Shown: positions 12,318 to 23,900 of the stretch, one piece after another
Position numbering within the stretch: position 1 is the first letter of the stretch
Layout of the letters: the number at the start of each line of letters is the position of its first letter
DNA from: Allomyces macrogynus ATCC 38327
Taxonomy: Eukaryota; Blastocladiomycota; Blastocladiomycetes; Blastocladiales; Blastocladiaceae
Direction of reading: 5' to 3'
NCBI GenBank assembly: GCA_000151295.1
Contig: GG745340.1
Coordinates: forward strand, 1,169,154 to 1,233,153
DNA: 64,000 nt
The notes under the pieces: generated by a model
What the model was told of the DNA's origin: nothing
What the model saw: only the letters and a program-made list of their open reading frames with translations
Databases searched by the model: none
Made by a program: the position numbers and the translations under genes

Positions 12318-15300
12318 ATGCCCGGTCCATCCACGCCCGGCACCGACGCCGCGTCCCGCCGCAAGTCGCTGCAATATGTCCCGCTGCCTGTTCTCACGAC
12401 CTCGTCGCGCCCCGAGTCGCGCATCACCGCAGTGCCACCAACCCCCACGACTGGCAATACCTCGACACGGCCAGGCACACGCCGCAAGTCGGGCACCGCT
12501 GCCCCGACCGCAGGCATGCCTGTCGACATTTACGATCTCGTCATGCACCACGGTGGCGAGCCTCCCGGTGGCGCCCTCGTGGGCAGTGCCGTGAGCCTCG
12601 ACGAGTCGGAACCTGGCGACTCGCCCGTCGATGGCGACCAGGACGAGCTGCAGGGCGATCCAGGCGGTGGAGTCAACATCGAAGATCCTGCCGGTAACGA
12701 TTTAGACCCGATTGCCGCTGCTGCCAGCGACGCGACACGTGCCGCGACTTCGACCATGTCGAAACCCTCGACTGCCAACGCGTCGGTCGCGTCGGGGATC
12801 GTCCTGCCCCTCACCATCCCGTACGGGTTCCAGCTGCAGCGTTCGCTCCTGCACGGCAAGGCCACGGTCCGCGCCGTCCTCTTCACGCCACACGGCCCCG
12901 CCGCGCAGGCAGCCGTCCCTGGTGCTGCGGGGGCCGCGTTGGCCGCCAAACCGCACGTCGCGGCCAACCCCAACGCCGACGCATTCGTGTCCATGGACGC
13001 GCACCACGTGCACCATTGGCGCGGCCAAATGCGCGTCAAGAAACGCGAGCTCGGCGGGATGCCATCAACGCAAACGACGAGCTCGGCGAGCAGCACGTCG
13101 CCGCGCGCCAAGACGCCGGGACCCGACGGCGTCGTGCAGGCCGCGGTCGTTATTGACGAAAAGGCGCCGATTGCACAGGGTGGACTGGGACTTGGCGCGC
13201 TGATTGACTCTATTGCGAAATGGGTTTACCTGAAGCGGCACCGGCTCGTGATTGTGGCCTCGGACCGGCTCGAGCTAAAGGTGCTCGACCACAACTTGAC
13301 GGAGCTGTGGCGGTGCAACTGCGTCAAGCCCGTCTTGACCATGGAGGCGTGCGACGAGCTCGACGAGATTGTGATTGGGTGTGTTGGCGGCGTGCACGTA
13401 CGTAGACTTCCCTGATTGCGAAGCGACAACGCTGGAGTTGGGCTAGATCGCTTGGCTCACGCTTCTGAGCAATTTTCGATTTGGAAAATTGTCCGCGAAA
13501 CCGAAAGGTGTGCTTCCAATTTCGCTTCTCCACCGTGACCAGTTCCGATGGGGGTGCTGACGCGACCCCAACCACACAGCATCGCCAACCACAGCATCTA
13601 CACGCTGCGCGGCCCGCGTCTCACCATCACGGACCTGACCGAGGACGACTGGGTGTCCAAGACCATGTACCGCACGACGCAGAACCGACTCTACGTGGCC
13701 TGCGATGGCAACATTTACGTCTACGACTACGACTCGGGCAAGCGCATCGACATGATGCTTCAGATCCACGACATTACCATCACGGCCCTGGCCGTGCACG
13801 AGCCGTCGGATTTTCTCGTCACGGGTGCCAAGGACGGCACGAGTATGATTTCTCCTCATACCGCGGTCCCGACCCGCACTGCCCGCTAATTGCTCGCTCC
13901 GAAACAGTCAAGGTCTGGAACAGCCAGCACGCGCTCGTCTCGTCGTTCCGCGACCACCACGGCGCCATCTCCGCGCTGCTGTTCCCGCTCGCGCACACAG
14001 CACAGCCGCGCCCCCCGCCAATTCTCGTCTCCGGGTCGCTCGACGGGTCGTTGCGCATGTGGGACCTCGACAAGGGCCGGTGCGTGTACCGGCAGCCGAC
14101 GGGCCACAACGAAGTGCTCGGCATGGGCATGATGCGTCGGGACACGTTCTACCACTACTCGCACCGCGCGATCGGCATATGGCACCTGAACCGGCTCACG
14201 AGCACGTTTTGCTCGACGCAGTCGCAGGTTACGCACTTGTATCGCGTCGTCGCGCATTCGGCGACGGGCAAGAAGGGACCGCGCGCGCGGATCGTGCTGG
14301 CGGCCGAGGACGGATCGATTCGGTTGGTGAGTCCCGTCAGCGGGACGGTGCTCTTGACGTGTTTCCCGTCGTTCAAGCAGACATATATTGTCGAGGTCGT
14401 GCACGACTTGCCGGGAGGTTTGTGCTCGGTTTGATCGCCTGCTTGCTCATTCGGTTTCGGCTACTGACTCTAGGCTCTGTCCAGAGTGCATCTACTCGCT
14501 CATGAACAATGGCGAGATCGTCGTCTACGACACGCGCATCAACCCGGCCAAGGTCCTGCGCGTGCTCGACCCGAGCATCTCAATCGAGTCGAGCCGCGTC
14601 ACCTGCATGACGGCGCTCGCCAACCCCTGGCAACTCCTCGGAGGCACCGACTCGGGCCAAATCGTGTCGATCAACCCTGACACGGGCCACCGCGACGTGC
14701 TCGTCCAGGTACGTTTGACCTCTCCGTCGTTTCTCCCCACTGTCCACCAATTTGACTCACTATGCTTTTCATTATTAGGGCCATCCAGCCGACATCGTTG
14801 CGCTGCAGCGGCACCCGTCGCAGGATTTGCTCCTCTCGACGGGCAACGACAAGACCGTCAAGGCCTGGCGAATCCACCGGCGCGGGACCCTCCCGCCGAC
14901 GCTCGACCTCATCTGCGTGCATCCGCTCTCGGCGTTCCCGTGCCGGCTGCGTCCCGCCGCGACCTCCGCAACCGCCAACACCGACCCGCACTGGATGCTC
15001 GCGACCAACGCCAACCACGCGCTCGTCGTGCACGAGACGCCGATGCACGGCGGCGTGCCCGCGCACGCCCCACCGCCTGGTGCCTCGCCGAACGACTCCG
15101 GATCGGTCCATTCGAGTCTCGGCGGGGACACGGGCCTGTCCCCCGCCACCGGCGGTGGCGGCGGTGCTGTGCCTACGGCTCCGACGGGTCCGGGCCGCGC
15201 ATGGACACACTCGCCCGACGAGGAGCACACCAAACTCGTGACGAGCGTCGACCATTTACCGACGCTCGGGCTGTACGTGACGGCGGGCATGGACGGGGTC

Positions 15301-17936
15301 GTGAAACTGTGGAATGCGCAAAACGTGCTCGTGCGCGAGATTCAGGTCGGGGAGCCGGTTACAGCGGTCGCGTTTGCGAATGCGCGCGGCGATTTGTTGC
15401 TCGGGGTGCATGATGAGGTGAGCGTCGTGCGGTGGAAGGACTGTACGTACGTTTGGGTGAAGGAGAGGTGGTGGGTGGCGAAGATTGACGGTTCGATGGG
15501 GTGGATGCAGATTTGCCGCTCGACCAGTGCAAGGCGATCCAGGATATCAATCCGCCTGAGGACCCGCTCGAGGAGCCCATGGCGTTTGATCCGGGGTTGG
15601 ATTTCTGGCACGGGTTCCAGGCCAAGCCCGAGTTTGATCGCGATCAGTGGACCATGTGGTACGTTGGAGCGTTTTGGTCGCTGATGATGTCGCAGGTGGA
15701 GTTGACGTTGCTCGCCTTGTAGTTCTGCAAGACCGCAAGACCACGCTGAACTGCAGGATTCCGAGCTGATGCGCGATTTTGAGACGGAGCTACGCGGTGG
15801 ACGGCCCGTGGTACGCTGCCGTTTCCAAGCTGTTATTTCCGATCCGAGTTGCCTGCGCTAACGTGCACTCCACCCCCCGTTGACCAGACGTCCAAGATGC
15901 CCATGTCGCACCGGCTGTCCGTCGCCGTCGATCCAACCTCGTCGATGACCGCAACCTCGAGCGCGAGCGCCGCCGAGTCGCACACGTCGCTCGACAATCT
16001 GGCCTTGGGCAAACTAATCAAGACGACGCAGCGCGTCAAGAAACTCGCCGCGTTCCCGGATGACCACTTTGGCAACCACGACGCGTCGCTCGACGACATG
16101 CTGCGCGACCTGAACGGCAGTTTCGCCGTTGGGTCCGGCGATGACTCGGGTCTGTGGTCGACGCTCGACGGGTACATGCGCGACGGCGCGATGCACGCGT
16201 CGCAGCGGTACGCGATCCAGCCCAACAAGCTGTACCGCCCGCAAATCACCGACGAGGAGCGGCAGTCGGTCGAGGACCGCGGCGCCGCGATCGAAGAGTA
16301 CAAGAACAAGCATAAGATCACGACGCTCGACGAGAAGATGCGCAAGATTCGGAGGAAACTCGAAATGATTGGCGCGTTGCGGCACGGGGTCTTGTCGCTG
16401 CCCAACTCGACGGTCGCGGCGAAAGTCGAGCACGGCGGCGAGGACCCCGCCATGGCACAGGTCGTGCGCATGGCCGTGAAAAAGCGCGACGTCAAGGACC
16501 TGAAGGCGCGTGCACGGCGGAATGGGAAGAAACCGCAGCCGAAACCGGCGTCGCCGCCACTCGACCTGGCTGAGAGTCTCGCGAACCTCGATGAAATCGA
16601 CGAGGAGGATGAACCCGTGACGCCGCCGAAACCGGTATCGCCGCCACCACCACCACCGCCAGTCAAGGTCCCGGACCCGCCCAAGGCGCCGACCCCACCC
16701 CCACCCCCACCACCGCGCGACCCGACTCCACCACCCCCACCGCCGCCGGAACCAGAACCCGAGCCGCCGAGGGACCCGACCCCACCGCCGGTGCGCACGA
16801 GTTTACCGGCGATCGTGCCGGACTCGCCGCCGAAACCAGAACCCAAGTCGCCCGTCAAGATGGTGACCCCGAAGCCGCCGTCCGTCAAGAAACCGGCCCC
16901 ACCGCCGGCCCCACCGCCTCTAACGCTCGGCTCGCTGGGCCGCAAGAAGCCGGCCAAAAAGGACCCGCCGCCGAAACCCGTGCGGGCCCCGAAACCTGTC
17001 CCACCACCGGCGCCGGCGAAGCCCAAGTCGCCACAGCCCAAACCCGCAACCCCGATCCCGCCGTCGGTCCCCGTCACGCCGCACACGCCGCGGCACGAGG
17101 ATCAAGTGGTCTGGAGCATGCTGCGCCGTCGCCCCACGATGGCCGCGCACACGGCGGTCAAGCCGACCGATTACCACATGGACATGCGGCGCCGCGCGTC
17201 GACCGAGACGGCCACCTCCGGCGAATCCCCCGGCGACGAACTGCAGCACAAGCTGCACCGCGTCATGTCGCTGTCGTGGTTCCCCGGGCTCGGTGGGCGC
17301 GGCGTGACCGTCGACAATGTCGTCTCCGTCCTCGGCGAGTGCGTGCGGTCGGGCGCGAACGCGCGCGCGCGCGTCGAGGCGACCAAGATGCTCGCTTACG
17401 TGCACACGGTGTTTCAGCGCGATATTCGCGAACCGGCGACGATGTTATTGGCGCCGCAGCTCGAGGCGCTCGCGAACGATCCGGACTGGCACGTGCGCGC
17501 GCAGATTGCCGCGGCATTGCCGCGGTTCGGGTATTATCATCAGGATGTGGTCATGGGACTGGTCGCGCGGCTGGGGGACGTGCATCCGGCCGTGCGGCAA
17601 GCGGCAATGCAGAGTCTCGCGTTTTACCATATCGAGTCACGCGAGCAGTTGGAGACGGTCATGATTCGGCTCGGGCTGCTGAGCGCGCCGAGCGGGTCTG
17701 GCGGTGGTGGGAAAGGTGGGAAAGGTGGTGGAGGAAAGTACCGCAGTATTCTCGACGACTTGTACGACCAGTACGTGCGCCGCGAGCAGGAGAAGGTGGT
17801 CAAGTCGATTGCGGCCGTGCAGCAGTGGCTGACAGGCGCGCAGTACCGGTACACGAAACGACTGAGCTCGGTTGGCGGTGGAGTGGTCGAGGAAGAGGTG
17901 AGCGAGTACGATGCTGGGGTGGAGAGCAGATTGTGA
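12318..17936 (+). CDS. WD40 / proline-rich / HEAT protein, probably ciliary (WDR97/WDR87-like)
   Basis: Eight exons: 12318-about 13401, about 13543-13842, 13908-14417, 14485-14708, 14779-15442, 15511-15658, 15723-15810 and 15888-17936. All joins except the first are phase-consistent. About 360 residues of low-complexity and propeller-entry sequence come first. WD40 repeats follow, with VKVWN-, LRMWD-, VKAWR- and VKLWN-type strands. Next are a linker containing INPPEDPLEEP, a Lys/Pro-rich tract (about 16610-17090) with runs of up to seven prolines, and a C-terminal HEAT/ARM-like segment (about 17250-17660). This order fits the large WD40 proteins of motile cilia such as WDR97 and WDR87, and the gene lies beside two flagellar genes, but the exact family is inferred. 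The first intron is uncertain: the junction that keeps frame uses GTAGAC at 13402 and CAG at 13542. Confidence 0.65.
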
Positions 17937-18086
17937 TGGCCTGGGACGCAGACTTGACGCGCCGGAGTAGTCGGGGATGGCGAGGAATACGATAGTTTTC
18001 CACAGACCCTTTATTCCCGAATGGAACAGGTTCAAAACACAACCAACAAAAAGGCACGCCGATTTGAGAACGCAAAAACCGGAATT

Positions 18087-19323
18087 CTAGCGCCAATACA
18101 AGTTGCGCGGCAAAATCTCCTTGGCCAGCTCGAGCATAGCGGCGCCATCGTTCTCCTCGCCGCACGGGTTGCTCGCGACTTCCCAGTTGACGACGCTCGG
18201 GTGCCGCGCGATCCACGAGCGCAGAACGGGAAGGGACAGGTTGGTCGCGGTCTGAGCAGAATTTAAAAAATTAGATGATCAGTTGTGGAGTGGGGACCAA
18301 CTTGACACTGAGAAGAGCGCACGCACCAGATCCAGGGTCACGGCCGCCGACTTGTCCCCCGGTGCCGGATCGGCCTCGACCGCATTCCCGCGGAACCCGA
18401 CCGTCTTAATGCACGGCATCTGCAGCACCGCGTCGAGATGCGACGCACCGAGCACTCGACATTGGCACAGCGCGGAGGACACATTCAGTGCGGCACGGGG
18501 TCTGCGCAAGGACCAGCGTCGTGCACTTCGGTGCGCTCAAGTCATTGGCGAGGTCAGTGGCCCGTCACGCGGCACTCGGCGCGTTCACCGTCTGCAGCGA
18601 CGGGCACGCGCGCAGGAGCGCCGGCCAGTGCGCGTCATCAAATGCGTCCCGGCGACGGCAACGCGTCAGGTTCGCTGCGAGCGGCGCCCATGTGGGTACA
18701 TCGCAGCAATACGTGCGTGCCCGCAACGTCGAGGTCGGCGACATTGGGTGCAGCGCGAGCCAGCCCCGGAGGGCGGGTGCGTCGAGGTCGCAGTCGGCGA
18801 GAACGAGCGTGGCGAGCGTCGGGAGCGTCGTGCCTGCGGGCAGCGAGAGCGTGCCGGCATTAGCCGCGACATCGAGCTTACGCAGCGACCGCGCCGCGGC
18901 GTTGACGAACCGGCCGAGATTCGCACAGGGTCCAGCGAGGGCTTTGCCAGAGACGTCGAGTTCCTCGAGGTTCACGACTTGCGCAGCCGCGAGCCCGTTG
19001 GCCCACGGCGCCAGGTCGGCGTCGGTCGCGTCGCGCGCGAGGATCGCGAGCGCAGTCAGTGCCGTCGCGGCCTCACTCAAGTACGTGTGCAGCGCCGCAT
19101 TCGCATCGGTGGGGATCTGATGGCCCGAGATGTGCAGCGACCGCACGCCATGTCCCGCGCGATCGGCGTCGGCGAGCGCGTCAAAGAGCCGTGCCCAGTC
19201 TTCGGTGCGCACGCGCTGCGACGAGAAGAGCGTCAGGTCGCGCACTTTGCCGGCACGGATCTGGGCCAGAAGCGGGTCGAGCGGAGCCGGGTCAGCGCCC
19301 CAAGCAGGTTGGCCCCAGGCCAT
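18087..19323 (-). CDS. Leucine-rich-repeat (ribonuclease-inhibitor-like) protein, gene model incomplete
   Basis: The start at 19323 opens a frame of about 250 codons with at least five irregular repeats of LRR type (for example LHISGH, LDVSGK, LDVAAN, LVLADC). A middle exon ending at 18327 carries another repeat (VGFRGNAV). A last exon, 18251-18087, encodes a 54-residue C-terminus and is joined in phase through a 75-nt intron. Between about 18590 and 18490 two frames both look LRR-like, so either an intron was missed or there is a one-base frameshift. Function is unknown; such proteins usually bind protein partners. It ends tail-to-tail with the WD40 gene 150 bp away. Confidence 0.55.
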
Positions 19324-19802
19324 GGTGGATTTTTTCGGTGTGGAGAGGGCAGAGGGAGGCGATGCGCCGGGCCTGGACAACATCATGGAGCGTGGTCAGT
19401 CTTGTGGAGGCCGGAGGACGTCGGAACGGCCGGAAATTGCAATTTGCTGGACTCCATACGTCGAGAGCGCGGCTGCCGTGGTCGTTCCACTTGATTGAAA
19501 CGAGTGCGAATCCAGAATCCGGGTCAGGAGTGTTGCAGCGACGTCGGTCGACGACAGAGACGAGAACGGGATTGCTACAGCGATCAGCGGCAATGGAGAC
19601 ACTCTGCTCGTTTGGAGGTGATCTTGAGGTTATCAAATCACCAACCTGTCTCCCGCCTGCCACGTGAGGCAACGTGCCCCGACAATTGCTCCAGTTGAAG
19701 CTCTTCTCCCTTTCCCTTGCTTGGCGAACGACATTGCCGACCGTGCTGCCGCCAACGACTGCCCGAGTTTTGGTCTGCAACTGCCCGCAAATCCTCGTCA
19801 AC
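19324..19802. promoter_or_regulatory. Divergent spacer between the LRR gene and ATP18
   Basis: About 480 bp with starts pointing outward on both sides. Open frames cross it but none resembles a protein. An in-frame upstream ATG for ATP18 lies near 19674, but the downstream start at 19803 fits the family length. Confidence 0.35.
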
Positions 19803-20071
19803 ATGACCTCGTTCCTCGGCTACAAGTTCTACCCGACGCCCATGGTCAAGCCCGTCAAGATGTTCGCCATTGGCGGCGTCATCACCTGGGGCCTCGTCTA
19901 CAAGGCGCGCGAGGCCATGATGGCCGCGTCGGCGCCGCAGAACGGTAAGGATCCTGCTCAGATTGACCGTGGGCCACGTGCTTGCGGTGGGGGTTGCAGT
20001 GTGGTGGTGTTTGACCGTGGAAACTGATTGGGCGCGACCGTTTCGTACTTTTAGACGCTCATGGTCCGTAA
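19803..20071 (+). CDS. ATP18: Mitochondrial ATP synthase subunit J (Atp18-like), 52 aa
   Basis: Two exons, 19803-19944 and 20055-20071, join in phase to give a 52-residue protein. It begins with a short amphipathic segment containing YPTPMVKPVK, followed by one transmembrane helix (about residues 20-36) and a short hydrophilic tail. This is the layout and size of fungal subunit J, a small inner-membrane subunit at the peripheral stalk base of the F1Fo-ATPase that helps dimerisation. The second exon encodes only five residues before TAA. The call rests on the FPTP/YPTP-K..KP pattern before a single helix plus size; a different small mitochondrial membrane protein is possible. Confidence 0.65.
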
Positions 20072-20987
20072 GACACGCTCTTGCTCCGTATCCCGCGCGC
20101 GTGGCAGGTGTCTCGCGCACGGATCCCTCGGTTCGCGATGCCGCGCGGCGTGATCGCGGTTGCGCGTCTACCTCGCCTCAGCGTGCACCATACAACCTCC
20201 GCCGAGCCCCGCATGCATCTCTTCGACGCCCCGCTCGAACAATACATACTCCCACATCCCCATATTCGGATCATGTTTACTGACGCGCTTCGCCTCGCTC
20301 CGTGACGTAGGCAAGCACTAAGCATACGCTGTGACCGGTCCGTGCCGCGGCTCAACACTTTGTTGGACGCGGCAGCCGTCCACTGCTTCGCGACGTCGTC
20401 GATCTCCATTGGCGTGACGGCGTGGTGGACGTGTTTCGAGTCTCCATTATTCGGTGGCCGTCCAATACACGGCGGGCCGCCGGCCCGGGTTTTTGCGCTT
20501 GCTCGCATGCGGATGCTCCCCTCTGTTCATCAAATCGACGTCGTCGCCAATATTTACAATGCGGAACTGTGCAGCTTCCTTTCGTGCCTGGCGGGCAACC
20601 AGGTCCTGGCGGCAGCAGCAGCTTCCTTCGTGTGCCTTCAAATCGCGACAGTGGCGGCTGCTCAGTTGCGATCGGACCACGCAATCAGGGCCCACCAGAA
20701 TTACCGCGAGAGGGCCGAGCTGCCAGCAGCAAAACGCCAGCGAAAGGGAGACGATGTTCAATCCACGGTTTGTCCTCGATCACGTGTCCGTGATCAGCAG
20801 CAAGTCGCCGCTGGCCGACATTGGCCAAACCTTGGCCACCTTGACCGTGTCACCGGCGAACAACGAAATCAGCGCGGAGACTTGCTGCAAGGAGGATCCA
20901 ACAGCTGCACGGCCCATTTCCCGACAAATTGCGGTCTCCAGTACACGTCCAGCACCGACCACCAACCTCCAGCCCCGAATCACAACC
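20072..20987. other. Spacer between ATP18 and EMC10
   Basis: About 900 bp. Long overlapping frames exist on both strands (for example plus 20342-20990, minus 20508-20330), but none resembles a known family and none has a convincing intron pattern. A short minus-strand frame starting near 20415 followed by a GTATGC donor could be the start of an unrecognised small gene; I cannot complete it. Confidence 0.3.
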
Positions 20988-22157
20988 ATGACCAGCCCAC
21001 GCGCCATGGCCGACCGCCTGCGCGCACTTACCGTGGGCTGTCTCCTCCTGCTGGCCATCATTTCGGCTGCGCACGCGCAAAAGGTTCGCGGCCACGCGTT
21101 CCAACCCAATCTCCGCGACGTTTCGTGCTCACCGACCACCATATCTCAAAGATCAACCTGTCCATCGACCACGCCGTCCTCCCGCTGCACACCGCGCACG
21201 ACCTCTCCGTGGCCTTGTGGCAACCCAAAGCGTCTGTGACCGTCGAGCGCGTTCCCGTCCCAGACGACGCGCAGCTCGTTATCTACAAGGCGCAGGCGAC
21301 GGCGGCCGCGGATGCCGAGGGCGTGAGCGTGCCGGAACCGCGCGTTAACATGTACGCGGTGCGCGCGGTGGATGAGCGCGGCGAGGTGGTCGCGACGCGC
21401 GTGTACCCGGCGGTACGTGACGCGGGTTGGGATGGATGGTTGGAGTGGAGTGGGGAGTAACGCGCGTGAGGGGATTGATGTGTAGTGCTGGCTGTCGCCG
21501 TCGGATACGGTGCGCGTGCACATGAACCAGGAGGGTGCGCTTGTGGTCAGTTCCAGGGGTATAGAGCAGGGTGCGGGATGCTGACGCGATGCGACGCGAC
21601 CGCAGGCCGGTTTATGGCGCTCGATTGGATTCCGGGCACCGACGAGTGTTCGACCACGTCCAAGGTGCGTCTGGGAACAATGCCGCTCCCATCATTTCAT
21701 CAAGTACGATGACAACTGAACCGAACGACCCTGATCCAGGTCATTTCGTCGATGACCACGACCGCCGAAGCCGAGGGCCCCGTCGCGCTGCCTCAGTACG
21801 TCCCCACCCTCTCCCTCCCACCCTCCTCATCCCTCACCCACCTTTCTCCACCCCACTAGCGCAATCAAACCGACCCCCGCAACGACCGCGACCAAGAAAC
21901 CGCGGGTCAAAGCGGCCAAGAAACCCGCCCCCGCGACCGACGCATCGTCCCCCGCGGACGCCGAGGTGGTCGAGGACGACGAGGAAGAAGTCGTGCCCCC
22001 ACCCGAAAAATCGTTTGTGCAAAAGTACTGGATGTACATTGTGCCGATCCTGATCATGCTGCTCATGGGCGGGCCCAAGGAGCCGGAGCAGCAGCAGCAG
22101 GGCGGTGGACGTGCCGCGGCGGCCGCGGGGGCGGCGCGGGCACCGGCGCGGAAGTAG
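20988..22157 (+). CDS. EMC10: ER membrane protein complex subunit 10
   Basis: EMC10 is a lumenal-facing subunit of the ER membrane insertase complex. Six exons: 20988-21083, 21152-21412, 21486-21558, 21606-21664, 21740-21795 and 21860-22157. They sum to 843 nt, giving 280 aa; human EMC10 has 262. Residues 1-31 form a signal peptide (Leu-rich core, AHAQ cleavage context). A beta-rich lumenal domain follows, including SIDHAVLPLH and LSPSDTVRVH. The C-terminus has an acidic linker, a KYWMYIVPILIMLL transmembrane helix and a Gln/Gly/Ala-rich tail; the KYWMYIVP pattern is characteristic of EMC10. Exons 3-5 are very short, between introns of 47-75 nt. No other family fits the combination of signal peptide, this domain and a single C-terminal helix. 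Confidence 0.75.
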
Positions 22158-22274
22158 AGTGACGAGAATGGTCGTTTGCGATCGTTTCTGTCGTCCACAC
22201 GGCCCACCGTTCGACACATAAATACTGGTTCCTTTGAAATCAAGCAACACTGCACTCTCCACCCTCCACCGCTT

Positions 22275-23658
22275 TACGCAAACATGCGCGAATACATTTG
22301 CCGCTCCTTGGCCTTGCGGTCGGCCTCGGCCTTGGCCACTGCCGCCAACTCGCGCTGAATCGCCTTATCCTCCGGCGCCAGTCTCCGCGCGGCCTCCAGG
22401 TGCTTCACCGCCTTTTCCGAATTCTTGAGCGCCGCGTACGCGCACCCGGCGCGGAAATGCGCCTTGGTCTGGTCCGCCACTGCCAACCCCGGCAGTCCCA
22501 AGACCGACTCGGCGGCGGCGGCGGCCTCGGCGAACTGCGCGAGCTTGAGCGCGCACATGGCGCGGTTCAGGACGCACGGGATCTTGGCCGCGGTGACCGC
22601 CTCGGTCTTGTCGGACACGGCATCGAGGTACCGCTCGGCCTTCGCGTAGGCGCGCGAGGCGGCCACGTAGTCGGCGGCCTTGAACGCGGCGTTGCCGCGC
22701 GCGCGCAGGTCAGCGGCGAGCGGGACGACCGTCGCGGCGGTCAACTTGTCCCCACCAAGATCTTCCGGGAAGTCGGGCGAGTTGTCCCCCTCCCCGACGG
22801 GCCCGGCCCACTCAAATTTGCCGTCACTCGCGACCGACTCGGCGAGCGCGGCGCCGGTGAGTTCGCCACAGTCGGCGATCACGACGTCGCGCAGCGGTTT
22901 ATCCGAAGCGCCCGTCGTGGTGTATTCGACGGTGCGAATGATGTTCTTGCCCTGCACGACGCGCCCAAACACGACGTGCTTGTTGTCGAGGTGCGGCGTG
23001 AGCGTGGTCGTGACAAAGAATTGCGACCCGTTGGTGTTGGGCCCGGCGTTGGCCATGGAGAGGAGGAAGGGCTGGTCGTGCGTATGCACGAACGCCTCGT
23101 CCTCGAATTTCTCTCCGTAGATGGACTCGCCACCGGTGCCGTTGCCCGCGGTAAAGTCGCCGCCCTGGATCATGAAGCTGCCGGCCGGGTGGAAAAGAAT
23201 GCGCGATGAGCGATCGGCAACGGCAGCAAGAGAATCGAGCAGAGCAGAATCGGACGTACTTCTTGATAACGCGATGGAACGTCGCGCCCTTGTAGTGCAG
23301 CGGTTTCCCGGCCTTGCCAATGCCCTTCTCGCCTGTTATACGTCGAATCGAGCGCGAATCGGGTCAGCAAATTGCCCACGTCGCCCGAGATCGAGCAAGC
23401 GCGGACGGCAGCAAACGCACCGGTGCACAGCGCGCGGAAGTTCTCAGCGGTCTTGGGCACATCCGTGTCGTAGAGCTCAAAGACGACGCGGCCGAGCGGC
23501 TGCCCGCCGAGCGCAAAGTCGAAGTAGGTGCGTGGGTTGGTCGACGTGGCGGTCGCGACCATCTTGCTGCCGCTGCTGCTGCTGCTGCTGGAGTTGGTGT
23601 CGGTGGTGCGGTCGGCGTAGTACATCCACGGCACGGGGCGACGGATCGTGGCGGACAT
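22275..23658 (-). CDS. CPR6: Cyclophilin-40 (peptidyl-prolyl isomerase D), Hsp90 co-chaperone
   Basis: Exons 23658-23421, 23332-23260 and 23178-22275 sum to 1215 nt (404 aa). An N-terminal cyclophilin domain carries the catalytic [15 protein letters not shown] segment, formed exactly across the second splice junction, then GTGG, SIYG and the [14 protein letters not shown] stretch. The C-terminal half has TPR repeats of the type that bind the EEVD tail of Hsp90. This order is Cyp40/Cpr6/Cpr7. A CAG/AGC-type microsatellite near 23570 encodes a run of seven serines in a 30-residue N-terminal extension. A second Met at residue 33 could be the real start, since the family normally begins close to the domain. 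It is divergent from the DDX31 gene, 242 bp away. Confidence 0.92.
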
Positions 23659-23900
23659 CGGCGACGGCGGCGGCGGCTTTTGAGTCGGTCGCGAAGTGGA
23701 CCGAACCGTCGCGAACCGCGCGGCGACATGGACGCACGTGGTCGGTCCACGTCAGACACGTTCGGGCGAGGTCCTGGCAACGGGTTCACGCGTTGGCGCG
23801 TGACGGGGACGCGCGTCTCGCATCTCGCATCTCGCAGAGCTGCGATCCGACGACCGCCACCACGAACGCGCACCGTCCTCTGCCGTAGTTTCCAGCCGCC
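23659..23900. promoter_or_regulatory. Compact divergent promoter between CPR6 and DBP7
   Basis: Only 242 bp lie between the two outward-facing starts, so the core promoters of both genes must lie within or overlap this interval. No TATA box or named motif is evident. Confidence 0.5.

Noticed and set aside
15833..17086. Gly-rich 417-codon minus-strand frame resembling a cell-wall or silk-like protein
   Set aside because: It is the reverse complement of the proline-codon tract of the WD40/HEAT protein; the sense strand joins in phase to WD repeats.
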